A stretch of 64,000 nt of DNA. Source: Rhodococcus sp. 06-235-1A (GTDB taxonomy: Bacteria > Actinomycetota > Actinomycetes > Mycobacteriales > Mycobacteriaceae). The notes under the pieces are model-generated. The model worked only from the letters and a program-made list of their open reading frames with translations. It did not search any database and had not been told where the DNA came from. A program made the translations under genes and the position numbers. The stretch is from NCBI RefSeq assembly GCF_002258785.1, contig NZ_NOYI01000002.1, forward strand, positions 1-64,000, written 5' to 3'. This document shows, piece by piece, positions 1 to 8,825 of this stretch (position 1 is its first letter; each line of letters starts with the position of its first letter).

Positions 1-109
1 GGGGCGGGTAGTTCCCGGGCGGTGGGTACCCGGACGCTGGATTCGTCGGATATTGGGGTTGGTTCGGATCGGAGCCGTATTGCGGTCCGTTGGGTGGGTT
101 GTCGCTCAC
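1..109 (-). CDS. Proline-rich protein, N-terminal fragment (runs off left edge)
   Basis: On the minus strand a GTG at 109-107 is preceded by a good Shine-Dalgarno (AAGGGGA). It opens a frame of 36 codons that runs to the window edge without a stop. The visible protein begins MSDNPPNGPQYGSDPNQ and goes on rich in Pro, Tyr, Gly and Asn. N-termini of this kind are common in actinobacterial membrane proteins such as RDD-domain or DUF4190 proteins, where a disordered Pro/Tyr-rich stretch precedes the membrane segments. The family cannot be decided from this fragment. The gene is divergent from the transglutaminase gene that starts at 316, with about 200 bp of shared upstream DNA. Confidence 0.6.
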   Translation of the reverse strand, partial: MSDNPPNGPQYGSDPNQPQYPTNPASGYPPPGNYPP

Positions 110-315
110 GAAATTCCCCTTGGCTGGAAAGTTTGACGTGCGTAGGACGAAGACTCGATTCTCGCTGAGCGAACCGCACCGCGAAGTGGGTGTCAAGCAC
201 TACACGCCTAGTCGGTCGGCACATTTCGGACACGATTCCTCGCCGAGCGCAGCGGGCCCGGTCCTACTAGGGTTGGCTGTTCTACCCATACCGGGACTAT
301 CACGAGGGGCTCGCC

Positions 316-3300
316 GTGGGCATCAAGGTTGCACTCGAACACCGCACCAGCTACCAGTTCGACCGCACAGTCAAGATCTTTCCGCACGAAATTCGGTTGC
401 GCCCCGCGCCACATTCGCGCACACCGATCGAGGCGTACTCGCTGAAAATCGAACCAGCGGAACATTTCGTCAACTGGCAGCAGGACGTCTTCGGCAACTT
501 TCTTGCTCGGGTCGTGTTCCCCGAGCGCACCGACCATCTGTCGATCACGGTCGGGCTCGTCGCGGACATGGCGTCGATCAACCCCCTGGACTTCTTCGTC
601 GAGGAATGGGCCGAGCACTTCGGCTTCGCGTACGAGGAGCACGACCTTCCCGACCTGGAGCCGTACCTGCGCCCGGTGGACGAGGGCAAGCCCGGATCGG
701 GGCCCGGTCCGGTGGTCGCAGCCTGGGTGGAGAAGCTGCAGGCCGCGGTGGTCGAACGTGGAGAGTCGTTGCGCACCATCGACTTTCTCGTGATGGCCAA
801 CCAGGCCGTCATGGGCGACGTGGGGTACTCCGTGCGCATGGAACCCGGGGTGCAGACGCCTGACCTGACGCTGACGTCGGCAATCGGGTCGTGCCGCGAT
901 TCGGCATGGTTGCTGGTGTCGGTGCTCCGTCAGATGGGTCTCGCGGCACGCTTCGTCTCCGGGTATCTCGTTCAGCTGTCCTCGGACGTCAAGTCGCTGG
1001 ACGGACCGTCCGGACCGATGGAGGATTTCACCGACCTGCACGCGTGGACGGAGGTGTATCTCCCCGGAGCGGGCTGGGTCGGGATGGATCCGACGTCGGG
1101 TCTGTTCGCCGGCGAGGGCCACATCCCACTGTCGGCTACGCCGCATCCGTCGACTGCTGCCGCCATCTCGGGTGCGACGAGCAAGTGCAAGGCCGAGCTC
1201 GACTTCTCCAACACCGTCGTCCGCGTGCACGAGGATCCGCGGACGACGTTGCCGTACACGGCAGAGCAGTGGGAGTCGATCAAGGCCACCGCCGAGAAGA
1301 TCGACCAGCGCATGCTCGATCAGGACATTCGATTGACGGTCGGCGGTGAGCCGACGTTCGTCGCCATCGAGAATCAGGAAGCGCCCGAGTGGAACACCAC
1401 AGCCGATGGCCCGCACAAGCGCGAGCGGGCAAGTGTTCTGGCAGAGAAGCTTCGGACCATCTACGCGCCCGACGGGCTGGTGCAGCGCAGTCAGGGCAAG
1501 TGGTACCCCGGTGAGCCGCTACCGCGGTGGCAGGTGGGATTGTTCTGGCGCACCGACGGTCAGGCACTGTGGCACGATTCCGACCTGATCGCCGATCCCT
1601 GGTTGGCCGAGGAACTGCGACCGGAACCGGTGGACAACTCGGCGTCGCAGGAACTGATCGACGAGTTGGTCGAGGCGCTCGGACTGCCTGCCTCCCAAGC
1701 GCGTCCCGCCTACGAGGACCCATTGGTGAAGCTGCTGGACCTGGTGCGTCAGCCCTACGGTGACCCGCCCGCCGACGACGATGATCTCGAGCCGGGAGCC
1801 GATTCCGCGGACGCCAGAAAACAATTGCTCGAACGGCTCGACGCCAGTACCGACGAGCCGGCGGCATTCGTGTTGCCGATCTCTCGCACCGAGGACGGCT
1901 CCGGCTGGGAGAGCTCGGACTGGAAGTTGCGACGCGGCCGAATCGTGTTGCTGGAGGGCGATTCTCCCGCGGGCCTACGGTTGCCGCTGCGGGCGATCTC
2001 CTGGGACGGCGGGCCGGTCGAGAATCCGGCCGACCCCACCGCGCCCAAACCCGATCTGCCCACTCCGCAATTGACGCAGCAACCGCCACGTGCGGTGAAC
2101 CCGGCCGAGTCGCGATATGCGCAGTTGGTGAACGAGACGTCCGGGGTCGGCGGCACCGCCGTCACGGCCCTGGTTGCCGAGGTCCGCGACGGCATCCTGC
2201 ACGTGTTCATGCCGCCGATGGATCGACTGGACGATTTCGTCGACCTCGTCTCGCGCGTCGAACAGGCGGCGTCGAGCATCGACACGCCCGTCGTCATCGA
2301 GGGCTACGGTCCGCCGTCGGATCCTCGGATCCAAACACTGACCGTCACACCGGATCCCGGTGTGATCGAGGTCAACGTTCAACCGACGTCCTCGTGGGCC
2401 GAACAGAACGAGCTGATGGAGCGTCTCTACCTGGAGGCTCGTAAGTCCCGGTTGAGTACCGAGGGATTCGACAACGACGGTACGACTCGGGGAACGGGCG
2501 GCGGCAACCACATCACGCTCGGTGGCGTGACGCCGGTGGATTCGCCCGTCCTGCGACGCCCGGACCTGCTGGTGTCGATGCTGACGCACTGGCAGCGGCA
2601 CCCGTCGTTGTCGTACCTGTTCTCGGGCCGATTCATCGGAACCACGTCGCAGGCCCCTCGCGCCGACGAGGGTCGAGAAGAATCGCTCTACGAACTCGAA
2701 GTGGCGTTCAGTGAGATCGAGCGCCTCACCGGTGCCGATCGATCGGCGTCGCCCTGGGTGGTCGATCGGGCGCTGCGTCACCTGCTGACCGATATCACCG
2801 GGAACACGCACCGCGCCGAGTTCTGCATCGACAAGCTGTACAGCCCCGACTCCACCCGCGGCCGATTGGGACTGCTCGAGCTGCGCGGATTCGAGATGCC
2901 ACCACATCATCAGATGGCCATGGTGCAGTCGCTGCTCGTGCGATCCATGGTCTCGCGGTTCTGGGACACCCCGTTGAAGGCACCTCTCATCCGGCACGGT
3001 GCCAACCTTCACGGTCGCTACATGCTGCCGCATTTCGTCATCAACGACATCGGCCGCGTCGTAGAGGACCTCCGCGAGCACGGAATCGACTTCGACACCA
3101 GCTGGCTCGACCCGTTCACCGAGTTCAGATTTCCCAGGATCGGGACCACGGTGGTCGGTGACGCGGAGATCGAACTTCGGGGTGCGATCGAGCCGTGGAA
3201 CACTCTCGGCGAGGAATCGACGTCGTCGGGTACCGCACGCTACGTGGACTCGTCGGTGGAGCGAATTCAGGTTCAGGTCGCCGGAGCCGACGCGGGCCGG

Positions 3301-3705
3301 TACCTGTTGACATGCAACGGGGTGCCGGTGCCGATGCTGCGCACCGATCGTCAGGATGTTCAGGTCGCCGGGGTGCGCTATCGCGCGTGGCAGCCGCCGA
3401 GCGCCCTGCACCCGACGATCGAGGTGCAGAGCCCCTTGCGTTTCGATCTCGTGGAGATGCAGACCGGCCGCGCGGTCGGAGGCTGCTCGTACCACGTCGT
3501 GCACCCGGGCGGGCGGTCGTACGACGGCCCGCCGGTCAACTCGGTCGAAGCCGAAGCGCGCCGCAACGGCCGCTTCGAGGAGGGCGGGTTCACCTCGGGA
3601 AAGGTGGACATAGCAAGATTGCTCGAGATACACGCTCGACAGGCGATCGATGTGACCGCTCCCGGCATGCTGGACCTACGCCGAACAGGAGTTCACACGC
3701 CCTGA
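316..3705 (+). CDS. Transglutaminase-like protein with C-terminal DUF2126 domain
   Basis: This is a large protein of 1129 residues. Residues 1-80 resemble the bacterial transglutaminase-like N-terminal region. They are followed by a transglutaminase core with a visible Cys-His-Asp triad: C193 in GSCRDSAW, H242 in LHAWTEVYL and D258 in MDPTSG. The remaining 800 or so residues correspond to DUF2126, which is usually fused to this type of transglutaminase. The GTG at 316 follows a purine-rich stretch (ACGAGGGG), and the next residues match the usual family start. The protein has no signal peptide and is probably cytoplasmic. It heads a cluster with the ATP-grasp/alpha-E gene and a second transglutaminase. 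Such clusters are recurrent in bacteria and have been predicted to make or cleave amide or peptide linkages. Substrate and reaction are unknown. Confidence 0.85.
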   Translation: MGIKVALEHRTSYQFDRTVKIFPHEIRLRPAPHSRTPIEAYSLKIEPAEHFVNWQQDVFGNFLARVVFPERTDHLSITVGLVADMASINPLDFFVEEWAEHFGFAYEEHDLPDLEPYLRPVDEGKPGSGPGPVVAAWVEKLQAAVVERGESLRTIDFLVMANQAVMGDVGYSVRMEPGVQTPDLTLTSAIGSCRDSAWLLVSVLRQMGLAARFVSGYLVQLSSDVKSLDGPSGPMEDFTDLHAWTEVYLPGAGWVGMDPTSGLFAGEGHIPLSATPHPSTAAAISGATSKCKAELDFSNTVVRVHEDPRTTLPYTAEQWESIKATAEKIDQRMLDQDIRLTVGGEPTFVAIENQEAPEWNTTADGPHKRERASVLAEKLRTIYAPDGLVQRSQGKWYPGEPLPRWQVGLFWRTDGQALWHDSDLIADPWLAEELRPEPVDNSASQELIDELVEALGLPASQARPAYEDPLVKLLDLVRQPYGDPPADDDDLEPGADSADARKQLLERLDASTDEPAAFVLPISRTEDGSGWESSDWKLRRGRIVLLEGDSPAGLRLPLRAISWDGGPVENPADPTAPKPDLPTPQLTQQPPRAVNPAESRYAQLVNETSGVGGTAVTALVAEVRDGILHVFMPPMDRLDDFVDLVSRVEQAASSIDTPVVIEGYGPPSDPRIQTLTVTPDPGVIEVNVQPTSSWAEQNELMERLYLEARKSRLSTEGFDNDGTTRGTGGGNHITLGGVTPVDSPVLRRPDLLVSMLTHWQRHPSLSYLFSGRFIGTTSQAPRADEGREESLYELEVAFSEIERLTGADRSASPWVVDRALRHLLTDITGNTHRAEFCIDKLYSPDSTRGRLGLLELRGFEMPPHHQMAMVQSLLVRSMVSRFWDTPLKAPLIRHGANLHGRYMLPHFVINDIGRVVEDLREHGIDFDTSWLDPFTEFRFPRIGTTVVGDAEIELRGAIEPWNTLGEESTSSGTARYVDSSVERIQVQVAGADAGRYLLTCNGVPVPMLRTDRQDVQVAGVRYRAWQPPSALHPTIEVQSPLRFDLVEMQTGRAVGGCSYHVVHPGGRSYDGPPVNSVEAEARRNGRFEEGGFTSGKVDIARLLEIHARQAIDVTAPGMLDLRRTGVHTP

Positions 3706-3831
3706 GACGTGCCTGCACGAGAGAACGAGTCGACCGGTAGCGATTCTCGGTCCGACGCGCATCGGGTGAATTCGAACACGTACGCACCCGGCGTCGGAGT
3801 GTGATCGACCGACGGAAGGAACAGCGGCTCG

Positions 3832-6549
3832 ATGGTGCCCGTAGATACCACCCTGAGTGGAGCCGGCAGGAACGAAGATGTCTCGAGTGGAGCCGGCAGG
3901 AACGAAGATGTCTCGAGTGGAGCCGGCAGGAACGAAGCTGTCTCGAGCGAGGCACCGTGGCTTGCGTATCGCGGTCGGCGTGAGGCCGTGACCGGTCGCG
4001 CCGATCGGTTCGACGAGATGCTCGATGCGCAGGGCTCTGTCCGTCCGCATTGGGCGGAATTGATCGACGGTATGCGCGAGGCGGGCTCCGGCGCCATGCA
4101 GACGCTGCAGTCGCGGGTCAGTCGGCTGGTCGACGACCATGGCATCACGTACAACCCCATTCCTTCCGGCGCTGGTGAAGCCATGCCCAGTGCGGTCCGG
4201 TGGGGGTTGGACAGCGTTCCATTGGTGGTCGCGGCGGACGAGTGGGATCGTCTGGAAGCCGGTTTGGTTCAGCGTTCGATGTTGCTCGATGCGATCCTCA
4301 CCGACATCTACGGAAGCCAGGAGACCATTCGTCGAGGTCTGATCCCACCCGAGTCGATCTTCGGTAACCCCGGTTATCTGCGGACGGCCCATGCGATCAC
4401 CATTCCCGGACCGCATCAGCTGTTCATGCATGCCGCCGACGTGGCCCGCGGTTCGGACGGTCAGTTTCGGGTGATCGCCGACCGTACGCAGGCACCGTCC
4501 GGGGTGGGCTATGCGCTGGCGGATCGGCGAGTGATGTCGCGGGCAATGCCGGAGTTGTTCCAGGCGAGCAATCCGAGGCCGCTCTCGACTTTCGCGCGGG
4601 CGATTCGGTTGGCGCTGCGCGACGCCGCGCCCGCATCGGCCGAGGATCCTGTGGTGGTGGTGCTGAGCCCCGGTTCGCATTCCGAGACGGCGTTCGATCA
4701 AGCTTATCTCGCAACGGTTCTCGGCTTCCCGCTCGTCGAGAACGCCGATCTGGTGGTGCGGGACGGTTGCTTGTGGATGCGCTCGCTCGGGAAGTTGCGC
4801 CGAGTGGATGTGGTGCTCCGCCGGGTCGACGCCGAGTTCGCCGATCCACTCGATCTGCGCCCCGATTCGCACCTGGGTGTCGTCGGGTTGGTCGAGGTCC
4901 TTCGGCGTGGGGCTGTCAGCGTCGTCAACACCCTCGGTAGTGGGGTCCTCGAGAACCCGGCACTCCTTCCGTTGTTGCCTGCGTTGAGCAGGGCATTGCT
5001 GGACGAGGATCTGGTTCTCGGTTCGGTCCCGACCTACTGGGGCGGTGAGCCGAATCAGCTCTCGCACATGCGAAGTCGACTGCGTTCGCTGGTGCTGCGA
5101 TCGACCACGTCGCGTCGTACGGTGGTGGGGCACGATCTGACGGACGTCGCCGCCCGCGAATTGTGGGATCGGATCAGTGCCGAGCCATGGAAGTGGACCG
5201 GTCAGGAAGTGCCCGAGTTCTCGTTGGCACCGGTCGGTTCGTCGCTCGACGGTGGACCGGGGGAGCAGCTGTCGGTTGCACCCGCGCAGGTGGGGATGCG
5301 GTTGTTCACGGTTGCTCAGCGGGTCGGGTACACGCCGATGCGAGGCGGTCTGGGACAGGTGGTCATCACGGCTCCGGTCACCGATCCGCTCATCACGGTG
5401 GCGTCGAAGGACGTGTGGGTCAAGTCGGTGGAGCGGGTCACCCCGGCCGACTCTGCTCCGCATACCCCGCCGGCGACGGTGGAGGAGCTGCCGCAGTACG
5501 CCGCGACGGACATCGAGGTCGTCAGCTCGCCGCGTGTGCTGGGCGATCTGTTCTGGTTCGGCCGCTACAGCGAACGCGCCGAGGACATGACCCGCTTGCT
5601 CATCGCCGCCCGGGAACGCAATCAGGACTATCGTTCGATGCCCTGGTTGGAGGGCAGTGCGAGTCTGCCGATTCTGCTCGAAGCGGTCACCAAGGTCTCG
5701 CGCACCGGTCCGGGATTCTTCGACGAGAAGACCCGTGCCGATGCGATCGTCGAAATGCGATCGCTGATGCTGTCGACGGCACGTCTCGGTTCGCTTGCGC
5801 ACTCGGTGGACCGGATGCAGCAGGCGGCGCGAGCAGTGCGCGACCAGCTCTCCAACGACACCTGGGCGGTGCTCAATCGAATAGACACCGCACTCGAAGA
5901 GCTGGCCGAATCCCCTGTGCAGAACGGCGCGCAGTTGGCTGCGTCGCAGTCCGGTGTGCTGAGGGGACTGCTCGCGCTGGCCGGCCTGGCGTCGGAGTCG
6001 ATGGTTCGAGACGCCGGTTGGTACCTGATGGATGCGGGCAAACGGATCGAACGTGGCCTGCAGCTGACGGCGCTGGTCTCGGCCACGCTGAGCCACGCCC
6101 TCACCCCGTCCACCGAGCAGGCGGTCATCGATTCGGTGCTGTCCGCGGCGGAGTCCTCGGTGATCTACCGCAGGCGCAACAGCGGACGTGCGAGGCCGGC
6201 CGCCGTCGCACAACTGTTGTTGTTCGACGAAGGCAATCCGCGAGCCCTGGTCTACCAGCTCGATCGCCTTCGCGAGGACTTCGGATCGCTTCCCGACGCC
6301 TCGGGCACGTCACGGCCCGAGCAGCTCGTCGAGCAGATGCGGGTGCGTTTGCGGCGCGTCGATCCGGGCGATCTGGAATCGGTCGACGCGAACGGTCGCA
6401 GAGTCGAGCTCATCGAATTGGTGGACGGCATCCACGACTCTCTCGAAGAGTTGTCTCGAGTGGTCCTCGCGACTCACATGTCGTTGCCGGGTGGCACGCA
6501 GCCGCTGTGGGGCAGCTCCAACATCCGGACTACGAACGGGGTGCGGTGA
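3832..6549 (+). CDS. Circularly permuted ATP-grasp protein fused to alpha-E domain
   Basis: This is a fusion of 905 residues. The N-terminal half (about 60-500) is a circularly permuted ATP-grasp type 2 protein, the COG2308-like class, recognisable by GITYNPIPSG near residue 105, followed by a long conserved core. The C-terminal part (from about 560, SSPRVLGDLFWFGRYSERAED) is an alpha-E helical domain (DUF403, COG2307-like). In many bacteria these two are separate adjacent genes. The family is predicted to be an amide or peptide ligase, with the alpha-E domain as partner. The gene lies 126 bp after the DUF2126 gene and overlaps the next gene by one base (TGATG). Oddity: residues 9-38 are three tandem copies of a 10-residue unit encoded by a 30-bp minisatellite. 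The ATG at 3832 follows GAAGGAA. A start downstream of the repeats cannot be excluded. Confidence 0.83.
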   Translation: MVPVDTTLSGAGRNEDVSSGAGRNEDVSSGAGRNEAVSSEAPWLAYRGRREAVTGRADRFDEMLDAQGSVRPHWAELIDGMREAGSGAMQTLQSRVSRLVDDHGITYNPIPSGAGEAMPSAVRWGLDSVPLVVAADEWDRLEAGLVQRSMLLDAILTDIYGSQETIRRGLIPPESIFGNPGYLRTAHAITIPGPHQLFMHAADVARGSDGQFRVIADRTQAPSGVGYALADRRVMSRAMPELFQASNPRPLSTFARAIRLALRDAAPASAEDPVVVVLSPGSHSETAFDQAYLATVLGFPLVENADLVVRDGCLWMRSLGKLRRVDVVLRRVDAEFADPLDLRPDSHLGVVGLVEVLRRGAVSVVNTLGSGVLENPALLPLLPALSRALLDEDLVLGSVPTYWGGEPNQLSHMRSRLRSLVLRSTTSRRTVVGHDLTDVAARELWDRISAEPWKWTGQEVPEFSLAPVGSSLDGGPGEQLSVAPAQVGMRLFTVAQRVGYTPMRGGLGQVVITAPVTDPLITVASKDVWVKSVERVTPADSAPHTPPATVEELPQYAATDIEVVSSPRVLGDLFWFGRYSERAEDMTRLLIAARERNQDYRSMPWLEGSASLPILLEAVTKVSRTGPGFFDEKTRADAIVEMRSLMLSTARLGSLAHSVDRMQQAARAVRDQLSNDTWAVLNRIDTALEELAESPVQNGAQLAASQSGVLRGLLALAGLASESMVRDAGWYLMDAGKRIERGLQLTALVSATLSHALTPSTEQAVIDSVLSAAESSVIYRRRNSGRARPAAVAQLLLFDEGNPRALVYQLDRLREDFGSLPDASGTSRPEQLVEQMRVRLRRVDPGDLESVDANGRRVELIELVDGIHDSLEELSRVVLATHMSLPGGTQPLWGSSNIRTTNGVR
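3855..3944 (+). repeat. Three-copy 30-bp in-frame tandem repeat
   Basis: Three head-to-tail copies of a 30-bp unit occupy 3855-3884, 3885-3914 and 3915-3944. The unit begins GAGTGGAGCCGGCAGGAACG. Copies 1 and 2 are identical and copy 3 has one A-to-C change. The unit is a multiple of three and encodes SGAGRNEDVS per copy near the N-terminus of the ATP-grasp protein. The near-perfect identity implies recent expansion. The core matches, in reverse complement, the repeat in pyrB at 23531-23629. Confidence 0.95.
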
Positions 6550-7448
6550 TGAGCCGTCGGTACCGAATCAAGCACATCACCACCTATACCTACTCCGATC
6601 GCGTGTCCTCCTCGTACGGACGGGGATTCCTCGCGCCGCGAGACATGGACGGACAGCACTGCGTGGAGAAATCCGTCACCGTGGAGCCTGCACCCACGGA
6701 CCAGTCCTTCGGTGTCGACGTCTACGGCAACGAGGACGTGTACTTCCACGTCACACACGATCACGTGAAGTTGGTGGTGACCGCGGATTCACTGGTGGAG
6801 GTGTATCCACGCCCAGTGGACGAGACGACGTCGTGGCCGGCGACGGCAGCGTGGGAGTCCGCCCGGATGGCGTTGTTCGACGCGAACGTGCCTGCCGATC
6901 CGGCCCGCGCGTCGGCGGTGGAGTTCGCCCTGGATCTCCCGAGTCCCGAGATCACCGATGAGGTGCGTGCGTACGCAGCACCCAGCTTCTGGCCCGGGCG
7001 TCCACTCGCGGACGTCATCGTCGACCTGACGCATCGCATCTTCACGGATTTCCGATATCTGTCCGGCTCGACCACGGTCTCGACCACCGTGGTCGATGTG
7101 CTCGCCGCTCGTTCGGGGGTCTGTCAGGACTTTGCGCGTCTGGCCATCGCCTGCCTGCGGTCGCAGGGTCTGGCCGCCAGGTACGTCTCGGGGTATCTGG
7201 CGACCGAGCCGCCACCCGGCAAGGAGAGAATGATCGGTGTCGACGCCACCCATGCGTGGGCCGCGGTGTGGATGCCCAACGATCGGTGGCTCGCGTTCGA
7301 TCCCACCAACGATCAATTGGTCGACGAGCGGTACGCAACCGTGGCGTGGGGGCGTGACTATGCCGATGTGCCACCGTTGCGCGGGGTGATCTACACCGAG
7401 GCGGAAGAGAGCACGATCGCCGTGTCGGTGGACGTTGCGCCGCAGTAG
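6549..7448 (+). CDS. Transglutaminase-like cysteine peptidase family protein
   Basis: The product has 299 residues. An N-terminal beta-rich region (SRRYRIKHITTYTYSD) precedes a transglutaminase core with C192 in SGVCQDFA, H235 in DATHAWAA and D251 in FDPTND, so the triad is complete. There is no signal peptide or membrane segment. The ATG overlaps the stop of the ATP-grasp/alpha-E gene by one base, which points to translational coupling. It probably acts on a peptide or amide product of the ligase, but that is inferred from the neighbourhood only. It is shorter than the transglutaminase-DUF2126 protein upstream and is the kind commonly found with alpha-E and ATP-grasp genes. Confidence 0.87.
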   Translation: MSRRYRIKHITTYTYSDRVSSSYGRGFLAPRDMDGQHCVEKSVTVEPAPTDQSFGVDVYGNEDVYFHVTHDHVKLVVTADSLVEVYPRPVDETTSWPATAAWESARMALFDANVPADPARASAVEFALDLPSPEITDEVRAYAAPSFWPGRPLADVIVDLTHRIFTDFRYLSGSTTVSTTVVDVLAARSGVCQDFARLAIACLRSQGLAARYVSGYLATEPPPGKERMIGVDATHAWAAVWMPNDRWLAFDPTNDQLVDERYATVAWGRDYADVPPLRGVIYTEAEESTIAVSVDVAPQ

Positions 7449-7591
7449 CGAACTCGGCATAATCGTGTGGCTCGGGGGTTAACCGACCATCTGGTCGAAT
7501 GTGGGGTTCTGACGGGGGCGAAAAGCCGCAAAACGGACAATCGTGTCTCATTCGTAGCCTTCGACACGCCACAGCAGAACGCAGCGAACGG

Positions 7592-7597
7592 GTAGCT
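7592..7597 (+). promoter_or_regulatory. Putative -10 hexamer for the phosphotransferase gene
   Basis: TAGCTT matches the actinobacterial TANNNT -10 pattern and ends 9 nt before the ATG at 7607. That spacing would place transcription initiation at or next to the start codon, giving a leaderless mRNA. No convincing -35 is visible. Confidence 0.45.
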
Positions 7598-7606
7598 TGG
7601 ACATCG

Positions 7607-8776
7607 ATGACCGCAACACTGGCAGACCCTGTATCAGAGGTAGTAGCAGCCGCTCAGCGACTGCTCGCCAAGCGCACCGGAGCTCCGGTGACGTTGATCG
7701 ATCCGGTGAATCTGGGAGGTAGCGGCCAGGCGATCGTGCTGCGAGTCAGGGTTTCCGAGAACCCTTTTCAGCTGCCCCGTACCCTGGTGCTCAAGCAGGT
7801 ACGCGATGTAGTCGGCGAGTCCGAACTGCATTCCGAACTGGCCGACGTCGCGGGCTCGAGTGCATTCCTTCGGGAAGCTGCGTCCTACCAATTCGCCAAC
7901 GCACTGGCCACCGACAGCAGGCCGGGGCCGGAACTGCACGCCTACGATCTCGACGCCCGACTGCTCGTGCTCAGCGATCTCGGTGACGCAAGCCCGATCA
8001 CCAGCCTGCTGCGCAATTCGGACGAAGCCGCAGTGACGAACTCGCTGATGGCAATGGCGCAGGCGCTCGGCCGAATGCACGCCGCAACGGTCGGCCGCGA
8101 GGACGATTTCGCAGCCCTCCTGCGTCGCGTAGGGCAGCCGGATTCGACCGATGGAATCTCTGCGCAGATCCCCGACGCCCTCGCGGAGGTCCCCGGCCTG
8201 CTGGCCGTTCTTTCGGGCGTCGGCACGACGCCGGATGCGATTCTCGAACGAGTGTCCCGCAGCGCACGACTGTTCGCTCACGGTGCCTTCCGTGCGTTCA
8301 GCCCGTCCGATCTGTGCCCCGACAACATCATCGTCAACGACGAAGGCGTGCGGTTCCTCGATTACGAGTGGGGCGGGTTCCGCGATGCCACCCTCGACAT
8401 CACCTACGCATTGGCGTCGTTCCCCGGGTGCCTGTGCAGCTTCGAGCTCTCGCACGACCGCGAGCAGGCGATGATCGACGCGTGGCGCGCGGAGGTCGTG
8501 GGCATCTGGCCGGCGTTGGCCGACGACACCGCCCTGGCGAGCAAGATCCTGGATGCGCGTCTGATCTGGGTGTGGCTGACCACCTACTGGTTCCTGCCGG
8601 ATGATCACACTCGGATCGCGGCGGCGCGGGCACACCATCTGTCGGTACCGCGGTCGCAGGCGCTGATCTCGCGGTGGGCCGTGCTGGCCGACAGTGCCGA
8701 ACGATCCGGGGAGATCGGTATCGCCGAATACGCGGCATCGGTCGTTGCCGCTCTGCGGTCGAAGTGGGAACGGTAG
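7607..8776 (+). CDS. Phosphotransferase (aminoglycoside kinase-like) family protein
   Basis: The product has 389 residues and an APH/choline-kinase-like fold. A nucleotide-binding N-lobe (LVLKQVRD, with an invariant-looking Lys) is followed by a catalytic loop [12 protein letters not shown] and the metal-binding segment FLDYEWGG. The usual His-Gly-Asp of the loop is replaced by Ser-Pro-Ser-Asp. The catalytic Asp and the following Asn are kept. The substrate is not evident. The frame is open from 7499, but the ATG at 7607 fits best: the hexamer TAGCTT at 7592-7597 lies 9 nt upstream, as in leaderless actinobacterial transcripts. The gene is separated by 158 bp from the transglutaminase cluster and probably has its own promoter, so a joint function is uncertain. 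Confidence 0.72.
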   Translation: MTATLADPVSEVVAAAQRLLAKRTGAPVTLIDPVNLGGSGQAIVLRVRVSENPFQLPRTLVLKQVRDVVGESELHSELADVAGSSAFLREAASYQFANALATDSRPGPELHAYDLDARLLVLSDLGDASPITSLLRNSDEAAVTNSLMAMAQALGRMHAATVGREDDFAALLRRVGQPDSTDGISAQIPDALAEVPGLLAVLSGVGTTPDAILERVSRSARLFAHGAFRAFSPSDLCPDNIIVNDEGVRFLDYEWGGFRDATLDITYALASFPGCLCSFELSHDREQAMIDAWRAEVVGIWPALADDTALASKILDARLIWVWLTTYWFLPDDHTRIAAARAHHLSVPRSQALISRWAVLADSAERSGEIGIAEYAASVVAALRSKWER

Positions 8777-8812
8777 CGACAGCGTCGTTGGCGTTTTCGA
8801 CACCTCGATCGG

Positions 8813-8818
8813 TAGCGT
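8813..8818 (+). promoter_or_regulatory. Putative -10 hexamer for rarA
   Basis: TAGCGT (TANNNT) ends 7 nt before the GTG chosen as the rarA start at 8826. There is no Shine-Dalgarno, consistent with a leaderless transcript. Confidence 0.45.
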
Positions 8819-8825
8819 TCGACAA

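Noticed and set aside
208..1416. 402-codon minus-strand ORF opposite the transglutaminase-DUF2126 gene
   Set aside because: It is a GC-codon shadow: no recognisable domain, Arg/His/Gly-rich composition, and the plus-strand gene has clear family motifs throughout.
7484..7497. CGACCATCTGGTCG palindrome upstream of the phosphotransferase gene as an operator
   Set aside because: Short, GC-rich palindromes like this are expected by chance in such DNA, and no regulator is linked to it.
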